Shown here: one piece after another, positions 24,168-34,388 of the stretch
Layout: each line of letters opens with the position of its first letter
Position numbering within the stretch: the stretch's first letter is position 1
Origin: Actinomycetospora straminea
GTDB taxonomy: Bacteria > Actinomycetota > Actinomycetes > Mycobacteriales > Pseudonocardiaceae
Length of the DNA: 64,000 nt
Reading direction: 5' to 3'
Assembly: GCF_028737255.1 (NCBI RefSeq)
Contig: NZ_JAQZAN010000011.1
Location: 148,093-212,092, forward strand
The notes under the pieces: model-generated
Seen by the model: the letters and a program-made list of their open reading frames with translations, nothing else
Told to the model about the DNA's origin: nothing
Database searches by the model: none
Translations under genes and position numbers: made by a program

Positions 24168-27100
24168 GTCCCGCCGCGCCCTGGACCGCCCGGACCGTGG
24201 CTCCGCGGACCGCCAGCCCGAGGCCATCGAGGCCGGCGACCGCAGCTCCGCCCTGCGGCCCGCGCGCACCGCACCGCCCGCGGCGACCGGCACAGGCGGG
24301 CGGCGACGCGGGCGCTCGCTGACCGGCGAGGGGCCCGCCTCCGGCTACCGGTCCGCGATCGCGCTGCGCGCCATCGACGGCAACCTCGCGCGCACCGCGT
24401 CCAGCGTCACGGCCTGGTACCGGCTGGCCCCGCAGCCGTGGAGCTTCCGCAGCGACACCCAGCGCGAGACGCTCATCCGCCAGATCGCGACCCAGCTCGG
24501 CGAGCTGCAGGGCCGCTGGCTGCACGTCCGCGTCACCTCGCGGCCCTACCCGGTGGCGCTGTGGGCGGAGACGTTCGACCACAACGCGCCGGGGCGCCTG
24601 CCCGACGTCGCGGGAGCCCTGAGCTGGGAGGGCTTCCTCGAGGGCGAGCAGCGCCACCTCATGGGCCTGTCGATGTCGGACAAGGAGGTCTTCCTCGGCG
24701 TCGAGGTGTCGGGGCGCTCGGTGGTCGACCGCTGGCTCGAGGGCGCGGCGCCGATCCTCGGCCGCCTGGTCCCGTCGGCGGCGACGGCCGAGCTCGCGGC
24801 GCTGGAGTCGGAGATCGCGCACGTCGAGGCGCTCGTGTCGCGCGCCGGGCTCGACGCGGTGCCCGCCACCGCCGACGACATGGCCTGGCTGATGCACCGC
24901 TCGTGCTCGCTGGGGCTGCCGGCCCCGCGCACCGTGGCGCCGGCGTCGGGCGAGCACTGGGAGACCGAGGACCTCGCCGCCTTCACCGACGGCGTCGCCC
25001 TGCAGCAGGAGCCGTACGCGCCGACCGTGCAGGTGCTCGGACGGTTCGGGACGCAGCCGGTGCAGCGCCACGTCGCGGTGCTGTCGGTGGGCCTCATGGA
25101 CGCGCTGCGGATCCCCGAGGCCGACGACCCGTGGATGCAGCGCAGCGACCGCCTGCCGTTCCCGGTGGAGTGGTCGGCGCGGATCTACGTGCGCAAGCCC
25201 GAGGAGGTCGCGGGCGAGCTGCAGCGCCAGATGGGCAAGGTGCGCAGCCAGATCCGCCACTACACCCACGACCACGACCTCGACCCGCCGATGTCGCTCG
25301 CGCGCCAGGCCGACCGCGTGCTGCAGATCGAGGACGAGCTCTCGGGCGGGCTGACGCAGCTCAACACGCGGGTCTACGGCTGGTGGCGCGTCGCGGTGTC
25401 CGGACGCGACGAGGGCGAGGCGCTGACGCGCGCCCAGCAGGTCCTCGACCTCTACCGCCCGCGCGTCACGATGGAGCACCCCGAGGCCCAGTACGCCTAC
25501 GCGCGCGAGTTCATCCCCGGCGAGCCGCTGGCGTCGACGGCCTACCGCCGCCGCGGCTCGGTGACCTGGGTCGCCGCGGGGGTGCCCGCCGCGTCGGCGT
25601 CGGTGGGCGACCGCCGCGGGATCATGCTCGGCGAGACCTGCACGGCCACGCGGCGCCCGGTGGCGTGGGACCCGTGGATGGCCCAGGAGGTCCGCCGGGC
25701 GTCGGGGCTGACGGCGATCGTCGGTGGCCTGGGCTCGGGCAAGTCGTTCCTCACCGGCCTGCTCGTCTACAAGACGCTGCGCGCCGGGGCCCGGTGGACG
25801 GTGCTCGACCCGTCGGGCCCGCTGGCGGAGCTGACCAAGCTGCCCGAGCTCGCGCCGTTCTCCCGGCACATCCACCTGCTGGGCGCCGACCCCGGCATCC
25901 TCAACCCCTACCGCGTGGTGGCCGAGCCGCGGCGCGACCACTTCCTCGACGAGGACGACCCGGACAAGGCCTGGCGCCGCGAGCGCTCCCTGGCCGCCGC
26001 GACCCGCCGGCGCCTGGTGCTCGACGTCCTCACCGGCCTGCTGCCCTTCGACGTGGCGCGCATGCCCCACACGCGGATCGTGCTGCTGCGCGCGGTCCGC
26101 GAGGTCGGCGGCGCCCCGGACCGCGACCCCGGCCAGGTCATCGCCGTCCTCCGCCGTCACGCGCGGGAGGGCGAGGAGCACGCCGACGTCGTCGCCGACT
26201 TCCTCGAGGAGCGCCGCGAGCTGCCCCAGGCCGCGCTGCTGTTCCCCGACCGCCACGCCGACCCGCGCGACGACCCCTGGCAGGGCGAGGAGGACTACCG
26301 CCTCACCGTGCTGACGATGCAGGGCATGTCCCTGCCGCGCCCGGGCAGCCCGCGCGAGGAGTGGACCGACGGCGAGTCGCTCGCGGTCGAGCTGCTCAAC
26401 CTCGCGTCCTGGCTGACCCAACGCACGATCTACACCGCCGACCGGAACCTGCGGAAGGGCGTCGCGCTCGACGAGACGCACTTCCTGTCGCAGATCCCCA
26501 CCGGCAAGGTCCTCATCGACCGGCTCGCCCGCGACTCGCGCAAGTTCAACGTCCGCGCGCTCTTCGCCTCCCAGCTCGCCGGCGACCTGCTGCGCGTGCC
26601 CGGGTTCGCGTCGCTGGTCAACGCGGTGTTCGTCGGGCGCACCGACGACGAGGAGGCGCAGGCCGAGGCGCTGCGCCTGCTGCGCGTGCCCACCGAGGTC
26701 GGCTACGAGGAGATGCTCGGCACGCTCTCGCCGCGACCCCGCCACGACGACCGGCCCGACGACACGCCCCGCCAGTTCGTGTTCGCCGACGGGCACGGCG
26801 GTGTGGAGAAGATCCGAATCGATCTCGAGGGCCCGCACCTCGAGCACCTGCGCCTGACGCTGGACACCAACCCCGACGCGCGCCGCGTGCGCCCCCTGCC
26901 CGCCGCGCCCGCGTCCACCGCGCCGCCCGAGACCGACGCCGAGCGCACCGGCCCGGTGCCGGTCGTGCCGGCCGCCGCGACGCCGCCGCCCGCGGGGCCG
27001 TCGCCCGCCACACCGCCGCCCGCGACACCGCCGCCCGCGACGCCGCCGCCCGCGACGCCGCCTCCGCCGGCCCGCGGGCCACGGACGCCGCCGCCGACCC

Positions 27101-27525
27101 CGCCCCGCGCCACCCCGACCCCGCCGCCGGGCACCGCGCGCGTGTCGCCGGTGACGCCGTCGCGGGACCCGCTGGTGGAGCGCACGGTCGTCGAGGGGAC
27201 GGTGCTCGACGAGCAGCACGACGCCCCGTGGACCCCGGACGAGCGGCTCGACGACCTGGTGCCCGACCTGGACGACGACCTCGGCGACGCCCGGGCGGCC
27301 TCCCCGCCGGCGGGCGACGACGAGTGGGCCGAGGCCTGGGTGATGGACGAGGGCGGCGAGAGCGGGGTGACCGGCGACGCCGTCGGCGAGCTGGCCGACG
27401 ACGCCGACCAGGCCACCGTCACGACGCCGGCCGACCGCAACCCCGGCTGGCGCGAGGGCAGCGAGGTGCACGACTCCGGCCGGTGGGTGGGCGCCGGCCG
27501 CCGCGCCCCGGGGACACCGGGGTGA
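24151..27525 (+). CDS. VirB4/TcpF-like conjugation ATPase
   Basis: 1124 residues. The N-terminal half (about 60-500) has a VirB4-like pattern. The ATPase has Walker A VGGLGSGKSF near 527-534 and Walker B KGVALDETHF near 770. FASQLAGDLLRVPGFASLVN resembles the motif-III region of VirB4 proteins. The last 230 residues are Pro-rich (PPPAT repeats), then acidic. VirB4 proteins power assembly of, and transport through, type IV secretion channels. GTG 24151 has GGAGGGGG upstream and overlaps the TcpE-like gene; the open frame extends upstream only as a shadow. The stop overlaps the VirB6-like gene (GTGA). Confidence 0.85.
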   Translation: MLRRGRSRRALDRPDRGSADRQPEAIEAGDRSSALRPARTAPPAATGTGGRRRGRSLTGEGPASGYRSAIALRAIDGNLARTASSVTAWYRLAPQPWSFRSDTQRETLIRQIATQLGELQGRWLHVRVTSRPYPVALWAETFDHNAPGRLPDVAGALSWEGFLEGEQRHLMGLSMSDKEVFLGVEVSGRSVVDRWLEGAAPILGRLVPSAATAELAALESEIAHVEALVSRAGLDAVPATADDMAWLMHRSCSLGLPAPRTVAPASGEHWETEDLAAFTDGVALQQEPYAPTVQVLGRFGTQPVQRHVAVLSVGLMDALRIPEADDPWMQRSDRLPFPVEWSARIYVRKPEEVAGELQRQMGKVRSQIRHYTHDHDLDPPMSLARQADRVLQIEDELSGGLTQLNTRVYGWWRVAVSGRDEGEALTRAQQVLDLYRPRVTMEHPEAQYAYAREFIPGEPLASTAYRRRGSVTWVAAGVPAASASVGDRRGIMLGETCTATRRPVAWDPWMAQEVRRASGLTAIVGGLGSGKSFLTGLLVYKTLRAGARWTVLDPSGPLAELTKLPELAPFSRHIHLLGADPGILNPYRVVAEPRRDHFLDEDDPDKAWRRERSLAAATRRRLVLDVLTGLLPFDVARMPHTRIVLLRAVREVGGAPDRDPGQVIAVLRRHAREGEEHADVVADFLEERRELPQAALLFPDRHADPRDDPWQGEEDYRLTVLTMQGMSLPRPGSPREEWTDGESLAVELLNLASWLTQRTIYTADRNLRKGVALDETHFLSQIPTGKVLIDRLARDSRKFNVRALFASQLAGDLLRVPGFASLVNAVFVGRTDDEEAQAEALRLLRVPTEVGYEEMLGTLSPRPRHDDRPDDTPRQFVFADGHGGVEKIRIDLEGPHLEHLRLTLDTNPDARRVRPLPAAPASTAPPETDAERTGPVPVVPAAATPPPAGPSPATPPPATPPPATPPPATPPPPARGPRTPPPTPPRATPTPPPGTARVSPVTPSRDPLVERTVVEGTVLDEQHDAPWTPDERLDDLVPDLDDDLGDARAASPPAGDDEWAEAWVMDEGGESGVTGDAVGELADDADQATVTTPADRNPGWREGSEVHDSGRWVGAGRRAPGTPG
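26992..27065. repeat. 15-bp tandem repeat coding PPPAT
   Basis: Four to five units of ccgccgcccgcgacg in the Pro-rich linker of the VirB4-like protein. Confidence 0.75.
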
Positions 27526-29636
27526 CGCTCGCCGTCGTGGTCCTCGCCGCCGCCCTCGTCGTGGGGTGGCGGCGGTCGCGGCGCGCGCGGGGTGGTGGGA
27601 GCGAGGGACTCCTCCGCCGCCTGCGACGCAGCCAGGGCGTCCCTCGCTCCGCCGGCGCGCCGGTCGACGCGAGCAGCGAGGGCGTCCTTCGCTGCTCCCC
27701 ACGCAGCCAGGGCGTCCCTCGCTCCACCACCCGCGCGCCCCGGGGCCGGCGGCGGGCGGTCACGCTGGTCGTCGCGATGGTCACCGGCCTGGTGCTCGTC
27801 GGGCTGCCCGCGTCGGCGGCCCCGCTGGACTGCAAGGCCCCACCGGACCCCGACCGCCCCGGCACCGGGCTCGTCGGCTCGCTCGACCCCGCCCCGTTCG
27901 GTGTGGGCGCGCCGGGCAGCGTGTACGCCGAGGTCGGCTACGCCGGGCAGATCTGGTGGACCTACGACCTCGGCTGCGGACCGGGCGGCGCCCGGGACCC
28001 CGCGGCGGCCACCGACACGTGGCTGGGCAACCAGTTCTTCAACCTCGCCAAGCTCGTCGTCGGCGGGGTCAACTGGTCGCACTACCTCATCGAGCAGGGC
28101 TCGGGGCTGCTCGCGCCGCTCGACGGGATCGTGCAGGCCGGGACGTCGGCGATGTACGACGCGGTGTTCACGACGTGGGTCGGGCTCGCGCTCATCGTGC
28201 TCGCGGCGATCCTGCTGGTGCTCGCGATGCGCGGGGACCTGTCGCGCCAGGCGCAGCGCGGTGCGATCGCGGTGATCGCGCTGGCGATCGCGGCGGCGGC
28301 GTACGCGGCGCCGGTGCGCTGGTCGAGCATGCTCGACGGGGTCCTGCTCGACGGCGTCACGGCGATGCAGCGCGGGTTCCTCTCGCAGGTCGGGGTGGGC
28401 GACGCGAACACGCTGCCGACGGTGCTGACCGACCAGATCGTCTACAACAACTGGCTGCGCGGGGAGTTCGGCTCCGCCGACGTCCCGCAGGCGCGCGACA
28501 TGGGCCGCGAGCTGCTGCGCGCGCAGACGTTCACCAAGCAGGAGATCGCCGACGGCCAGGACACCCAGGCGACGGCGGACGCGAAGAAGCAGCAGTACAC
28601 GAGCGTCGCCGACCGCGCGGGCGACCGGTACAGCTACTTCCAGGGCCGGCAGGGCTCGCGGACGGGCGCGGGCGTGCTGGCGTTCATCCAGGCCGTGTGC
28701 ATCGGGCTGTTCCAGCTGATGAGCAAGCTGCTCGTGCTCGTCTCCATGCTGATCATCCGGTTGCTCGTGATGGTGGCGCCCGCGCTCGCCGTGGTCGCGC
28801 TGCTGAAGCCCGAGGTGCTGCCCGCGACCCTGCGCGTCGGCGGTGCGGCGCTGGTCAACACGCTGCTCGTGGGTGCCATGGCGGGGCTGCACTCGTTGAT
28901 GGTCATCGCGCTGTTCCGGCCGGGGTCCGGGGTGGACACGTGGCTCGCGCTGCTGGTCACCGGGGTCGTGACGGTCGTGCTGTGGGCCGTGGCGCGCCCG
29001 TTCCGGCGGTTGGCGGCGATGGTCTCGCTGACCCGCGACCAGATGAGCGGCGTCCTCCCGCCCGCCGGCGGCGGGGTGCTCTCCCGGTTCCTGCCGCGCG
29101 GGTCCGACCGGCAGGACGACTGGTGGAGCGAGCGGCGCTCCGCGGCCACCGGAGGCGGCGGCTGGCGTCCGGAGAGCAGCGCCCCGTCGCGCACCGACGC
29201 CTCGCCCGCCGCCGTCGACGCGCCGGGCGGGCCCGTGCGGGTCGACAGCGAGCGGGTGGGCGCGGGTGGCGCGCCCAGCCACGACGCGGACCCGGCCGCC
29301 GCGCTCGCCGCCCGCTCCGCGGCGCAGCGGGCGCTGCCGCGCGGGGCCGGTGCCGTCCCGGGGCAGACGCCCCGCGGTGACCGGGACGCCACCCCGGCGC
29401 GGGCGCAGATCAACGACGCCGACCGCAGCCTCTACCGCAGCGTGGCCGCCCGCACGGGCGAGCCGGGGGCGGGTGGGTTGGGTGGTCCACGCAGCCCCGT
29501 CCAGGCCGAGCTCGTCGACGGCGCGCCGGTGTACCGGATCTACCGCCCCAGCCGCCCGGTCGGCGCGGGGTCGTCGGGCCGGTCCCGCAGCAGCCCGCGG
29601 CCCGCCCCGGGAGGCACCGGTGCCGATCCGGACTAG
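27522..29636 (+). CDS. VirB6/TcpH-like polytopic membrane protein
   Basis: 704 residues. One helix lies at the N-terminus (residues 2-15), then an Arg/Ser-rich segment built from inserted repeats. A signal-like helix follows (about 88-108, ending ASAAPLDC), then five or more helices between residues 220 and 490, including the long LVLVSMLIIRLLVMVAPALAVVALL. The last 200 residues are hydrophilic. This is the layout of VirB6/TrbL/TcpH channel proteins. Position, directly after the VirB4-like gene with a GTGA overlap, supports this. If the N-terminal repeat is a late insertion, the older start may be ATG 27777. Confidence 0.72.
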   Translation: MTLAVVVLAAALVVGWRRSRRARGGGSEGLLRRLRRSQGVPRSAGAPVDASSEGVLRCSPRSQGVPRSTTRAPRGRRRAVTLVVAMVTGLVLVGLPASAAPLDCKAPPDPDRPGTGLVGSLDPAPFGVGAPGSVYAEVGYAGQIWWTYDLGCGPGGARDPAAATDTWLGNQFFNLAKLVVGGVNWSHYLIEQGSGLLAPLDGIVQAGTSAMYDAVFTTWVGLALIVLAAILLVLAMRGDLSRQAQRGAIAVIALAIAAAAYAAPVRWSSMLDGVLLDGVTAMQRGFLSQVGVGDANTLPTVLTDQIVYNNWLRGEFGSADVPQARDMGRELLRAQTFTKQEIADGQDTQATADAKKQQYTSVADRAGDRYSYFQGRQGSRTGAGVLAFIQAVCIGLFQLMSKLLVLVSMLIIRLLVMVAPALAVVALLKPEVLPATLRVGGAALVNTLLVGAMAGLHSLMVIALFRPGSGVDTWLALLVTGVVTVVLWAVARPFRRLAAMVSLTRDQMSGVLPPAGGGVLSRFLPRGSDRQDDWWSERRSAATGGGGWRPESSAPSRTDASPAAVDAPGGPVRVDSERVGAGGAPSHDADPAAALAARSAAQRALPRGAGAVPGQTPRGDRDATPARAQINDADRSLYRSVAARTGEPGAGGLGGPRSPVQAELVDGAPVYRIYRPSRPVGAGSSGRSRSSPRPAPGGTGADPD
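27598..27725. repeat. Hairpin repeat cluster inside the VirB6-like gene (E1, E2)
   Basis: E1 has perfect arms GGAGCGAGGGAC/GTCCCTCGCTCC (27598-27609, 27639-27650). E2 has GAGCAGCGA/TCGCTGCTC (27671-27679, 27689-27697). A 25-nt sequence starting acgcagccagggcgtccctc occurs at 27626 and 27701, 75 bp apart. Both copies are read in the same frame as RSQGVPRS. Confidence 0.8.
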
Positions 29637-30201
29637 GCGCGGACGCGCGGCGGCCTACCGGGCGCTCTGGGAGTGGCCCCTGCACTCGCCGGCGCGGCTG
29701 GTCGGCGTGCTCGTCGTCCTGGCCGCCCTGGCGATCGGGATCTCGTCGCTCGGCGGCGCGGTGGGCGGCTCCGGGCCGGGATCGGGGCGCGCCCTGGGCC
29801 CGGCGCCGTCGGCCGCGCCCGGGCAGGCGCCGGCCCAGGGCTCGGCCCCGGTGACCGAGCTGCGCCCCCGCACGCTGCCGCTCGCCGACGCGCCGCCGGT
29901 GGCCCTGGCCGTCGCGCAGCGCTGGACGCAGGCCTGGGCCACGCACCCGCCGGGGACGACGGCCGCGCAGTGGAGCGCCGGTCTCGCGCCGTACACGACC
30001 GACGAGTACCTCGCCGTGCTCTCGTCGGTCGACCCCGCCAACGTCCCGGGCACCCGCGTCACGGGCCCGGCGCAGGCCGTCGAGGTCCGCCCGGAGGCCG
30101 TGCGCGTCCAGGTGCCGACCGACGCGGTGCGCCTGGAGCTGCTGCTCGTGCAGGTCGGGCCGGGTGACTGGCGCGTGTCCGGCTACGACCGGGCCTCGTA
30201 G
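29620..30201 (+). CDS. VirB8/TcpC-like NTF2-fold membrane protein
   Basis: 193 residues. A basic cytoplasmic start (PIRTRRGRAAAYR), one membrane helix at about 25-45, a Gly/Ala/Pro linker, and an extracellular domain of about 120 residues: VALAVAQRWTQAWATHPPG...LAPYTTDEYLAVL...VRVQVPTDAVRLELLLVQVGPGDWRVSGYD. One helix plus one NTF2-like domain is the layout of VirB8 and TcpC, the assembly platform of type IV channels. GTG 29620 follows GGGAGG and overlaps the VirB6-like gene by 17 nt. The next gene begins 2 nt after the stop. Confidence 0.7.
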   Translation: MPIRTRRGRAAAYRALWEWPLHSPARLVGVLVVLAALAIGISSLGGAVGGSGPGSGRALGPAPSAAPGQAPAQGSAPVTELRPRTLPLADAPPVALAVAQRWTQAWATHPPGTTAAQWSAGLAPYTTDEYLAVLSSVDPANVPGTRVTGPAQAVEVRPEAVRVQVPTDAVRLELLLVQVGPGDWRVSGYDRAS

Positions 30202-30203
30202 CG

Positions 30204-31289
30204 ATGCTCTCCCCGCCACGGCTGCCCCCGGGCTACACGCCGCCGAAGCTGCCACCCGGCTTCCGCATCCTGCGCCTGCTCCTGCCGGTCGCGGCGCTCG
30301 CCGGGTTCCTCGTCGTCGTCATGGCGGCGGGGCTGCTCGTCGTCGGGCAGTTCGTCCCGGGCGGCGAGGACGGCTCGGACGGCTCGACGTGCGAGGCCGG
30401 GACCGGGGCGCCGACGGGCGACGTGCCGCAGACGTCGGCCGAGCTCGACGAGGTCCAGCGCCGGACCGCGGCGACGATCATCGGCGTCGCCAAGGGGATG
30501 GCCGTCCCGCCGCGGGGCTGGGTGGTCGCGCTGGCGACGGCGATGCAGGAGTCGCAGATGGGCACGGTCGGCATGGACGTGGCCGTCGACCACGACTCGC
30601 TCGGCGTCTTCCAGCAGCGCCCGAGCCAGGGCTGGGGCACGCCCGAGCAGGTCCGCGACCCCGTCTACGCCACCAAGACCTTCCTCGACCGCCTGCTGCA
30701 GGTGCCCGGGTGGGAGACGATGCCGGTCACCGAGGCCGCCCAGATCGTGCAGCGCTCGGCGTTCCCCAACGCCTACGCGAAGTGGGAGACGCTGGCGAAC
30801 AGCCTCGTCGCCGACCTCGCCGGCGTCACCGGCGCGATCCAGGTGTGCGTGCCCGCCGACGAGGCGGGCCCCGGGCCGGCGGAGGCGCTGCCGCCCGGGA
30901 TCGCCCGCACGGCCATCGAGTTCGCGACCGCCGAGACCGGCAAGCCCTACGTCTGGGGCGCCACCGGGCCCAGCAGCTACGACTGCTCGGGGCTCATGCT
31001 GCGCGCCTACGAGCGCGCCGGGATCGTGCTGCCGCGCGTCTCGCGTGACCAGTACCACGCCGGCGCCCACCTGCCCGTGGAGCAGGCGCAGCCGGGGGAC
31101 CTGCTGTTCTGGGCCTACGACGAGTCGGACCCCGAGACCATCCACCACGTCGCCATGTACCTCGGCAACGGGCAGATGATGGAGGCCCAGCAGACCGGCG
31201 TGCCGCTGGGCACCCGGGCGGTGAGGTGGGACGAGGGCGAGCTGCTGCCGCTCGCGACGCGTCCGGGGACGGGGTCCGATCGGGCCTGA
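30204..31289 (+). CDS. VirB1/TcpG-like bifunctional wall hydrolase (lysozyme-like + NlpC/P60)
   Basis: 361 residues. A Pro-rich cytoplasmic tip leads to one membrane helix (about 27-48). A lysozyme-like domain follows, with ATAMQESQMG (likely catalytic Glu near 114) and SLGVFQQRPSQGWG. The C-terminus is an NlpC/P60 peptidase with SSYDCSGLMLRAYERAGI (Cys near 258) and IHHVAMYLGNG (His near 313). It can cut both glycan and peptide, as do the hydrolases (CwlT, TcpG, VirB1) that open the wall for a Gram-positive conjugation channel. Last gene of the six-gene unit, 2 nt from its neighbour. Confidence 0.85.
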   Translation: MLSPPRLPPGYTPPKLPPGFRILRLLLPVAALAGFLVVVMAAGLLVVGQFVPGGEDGSDGSTCEAGTGAPTGDVPQTSAELDEVQRRTAATIIGVAKGMAVPPRGWVVALATAMQESQMGTVGMDVAVDHDSLGVFQQRPSQGWGTPEQVRDPVYATKTFLDRLLQVPGWETMPVTEAAQIVQRSAFPNAYAKWETLANSLVADLAGVTGAIQVCVPADEAGPGPAEALPPGIARTAIEFATAETGKPYVWGATGPSSYDCSGLMLRAYERAGIVLPRVSRDQYHAGAHLPVEQAQPGDLLFWAYDESDPETIHHVAMYLGNGQMMEAQQTGVPLGTRAVRWDEGELLPLATRPGTGSDRA

Positions 31290-31309
31290 CCCCGTCCGGT
31301 GGTCGCTCC

Positions 31310-31315
31310 TACGCT
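31310..31315 (+). promoter_or_regulatory. Predicted -10 box, epimerase gene
   Basis: TACGCT, 8 nt before ATG 31324; leaderless geometry. It marks the end of the secretion-like operon and a new transcript. Confidence 0.45.
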
Positions 31316-31323
31316 GCGGTGGC

Positions 31324-32238
31324 ATGACTGCCCCGACCCCGGTCGTCGTCACGGGGGCGAACGGCTGGATCGGCGCCCGGGTCGCCGCTGCCCTGCACGA
31401 GCGCGGGCACGCGGTGACGGGGGTGTCCCGCGATCCGAGCGCGGCGGCCGCCGCCCACCCGGAGTGGACGTGGGTCGGGACGGACGACGCGCTCGACGAG
31501 GCGGTGGTCGCGGCCGGCGCGGTGGTCAACCTCGCGGGCCGCAACGTGTTCGAGCAGCGGTGGACCCCTGAGTACGTCGAGGTCATGCGCCGCAGCCGCG
31601 TCGACGTCACCCGCCGCGTGGTGCGCGCGCTGGCCGGTCGCGGCGCGCCGGGCGTGCTCGTCAGCGCCAGCGGCTTCACCGTCTGCGGCGACGCGGGGGA
31701 CGCCGAGCTGCCCGACGACGCCCCGGCGTCGCGCGAGCTGGTGCTGGGCGACGTCTACGCCGACTGGGAGGAGGCCGCCCTGGCGGCGCCGCCCGCGGTG
31801 CGGGTCGCGGTCGCCCGCATCGGTGTCGTGCTCGGGCCCGACCACGGCGCCTTCGACTTCTTCCGCCGCCCGTTCGTCGAGGGGCGCGGTGCGGTGCTCG
31901 GCTCCGGCGCCCAGTGGGTGCCCTGGGTGCACGTCGACGACGTCGTCGGTCTGCTCGTCGCCTGCCTCGAGGACGACCGGTACTCCGGGGTCGTCCACGT
32001 CGCCGCGCCCGGGCCGGTGCGCCACCGCGATCTCGCCGTGCGGCTCGCGCGGTCGGCCGGGACGTCGTGCGACGCCGTCGAGCCCGCCGACGCGGTCCGC
32101 GCCCGCCTCGGCCCGGCGGCCGAGATGATCGTGACGAGCCAGCGCATGGTGCCGCGCCGTGCCCTGGAGCTCGGGTATCGCTTCCGCCACCCGGAGCTGG
32201 CGGCCACGGTGGCCGAGCTCGCCGGGCCGACGCGCTGA
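31324..32238 (+). CDS. TIGR01777-family epimerase (SDR39U1-like)
   Basis: 304 residues. It has an N-terminal Rossmann motif VVVTGANGWIGARVA, NLAGRNVFEQRWTPEY (the NLAG-x-x-W-family signature), SASGFTVCGD with the catalytic-region residues, and RIGVVLGPDHGAF. The C-terminus has the usual DUF1731-like end (SQRMVPRRALELGYRFRHPEL). The protein belongs to the extended SDR group found next to division genes in other bacteria. The substrate is unknown. It is transcribed alone, 34 nt after the secretion-like operon, from its own predicted promoter. Confidence 0.85.
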   Translation: MTAPTPVVVTGANGWIGARVAAALHERGHAVTGVSRDPSAAAAAHPEWTWVGTDDALDEAVVAAGAVVNLAGRNVFEQRWTPEYVEVMRRSRVDVTRRVVRALAGRGAPGVLVSASGFTVCGDAGDAELPDDAPASRELVLGDVYADWEEAALAAPPAVRVAVARIGVVLGPDHGAFDFFRRPFVEGRGAVLGSGAQWVPWVHVDDVVGLLVACLEDDRYSGVVHVAAPGPVRHRDLAVRLARSAGTSCDAVEPADAVRARLGPAAEMIVTSQRMVPRRALELGYRFRHPELAATVAELAGPTR

Positions 32239-32302
32239 TTTCCGCGGAGTTGAGCGTGTCGGGAACAAGTCCGTGACACCCTCCGTTGGTCGGGATGACA
32301 CA

Positions 32303-32323
32303 CTTGAGCGCACAGGACTCAGG
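32303..32323. promoter_or_regulatory. HAIR operator 1 (HspR binding site), dnaK
   Basis: CTTGAGC-N7-ACTCAGG against the consensus CTTGAGT-N7-ACTCAAG. HspR with DnaK as co-repressor binds such sites in actinobacteria. Confidence 0.8.
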
Positions 32324-32329
32324 TCGGGT

Positions 32330-32358
32330 TTGCGAGCCGATGGCTGCGGGCCAATACT
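32330..32358 (+). promoter_or_regulatory. Candidate dnaK promoter
   Basis: -35 TTGCGA (32330-32335), 17-nt spacer, -10 AATACT (32353-32358). HAIR operator 2 overlaps the -10, so a bound HspR would block polymerase. Confidence 0.45.
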
Positions 32359-32377
32359 TGAGCACAGAGCACTCAAC
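32357..32377. promoter_or_regulatory. HAIR operator 2 (HspR binding site), dnaK
   Basis: CTTGAGC-N7-ACTCAAC, 42 nt before the dnaK ATG. Its start lies 54 bp from that of operator 1. Confidence 0.85.
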
Positions 32378-32418
32378 AGCACACCCGGGATCCACGGGTC
32401 TCGAGAGGAGACACGAGC

Positions 32419-34284
<1,866 letters not shown>

Positions 34285-34290
34285 CGCGCC

Positions 34291-34329
34291 CGGTGGGGCC
34301 GCGGCCGGCACCCGGCCGCGGCCCCACCG
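34291..34329. terminator. Perfect 18-bp hairpin between dnaK and grpE
   Basis: Arms 34291-34308 and 34312-34329 (CGGTGGGGCCGCGGCCGG and its exact complement) around a 3-nt loop. It starts 6 nt after the dnaK stop and has no T-tract. It may partly stop transcription or protect the dnaK mRNA 3' end, so that DnaK is made in excess over GrpE and DnaJ. Confidence 0.75.
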
Positions 34330-34388
34330 TCGCGGCTCCCAGACCACACCCGGCGCGAGCGCGTCGGAGTCCTCTCGAGGAGGTCCCA

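Noticed and set aside
22380..24293. Long open frame on the minus strand over the start of the secretion-like operon
   Set aside because: Shadow of the plus-strand genes in high-GC DNA: low-complexity Arg/Gly composition, no ribosome site, and an excellent coding pattern on the other strand.
23635..27702. 1355-codon minus-strand open frame opposite the VirB4-like gene
   Set aside because: Antisense shadow; Walker motifs and homology lie on the plus strand.
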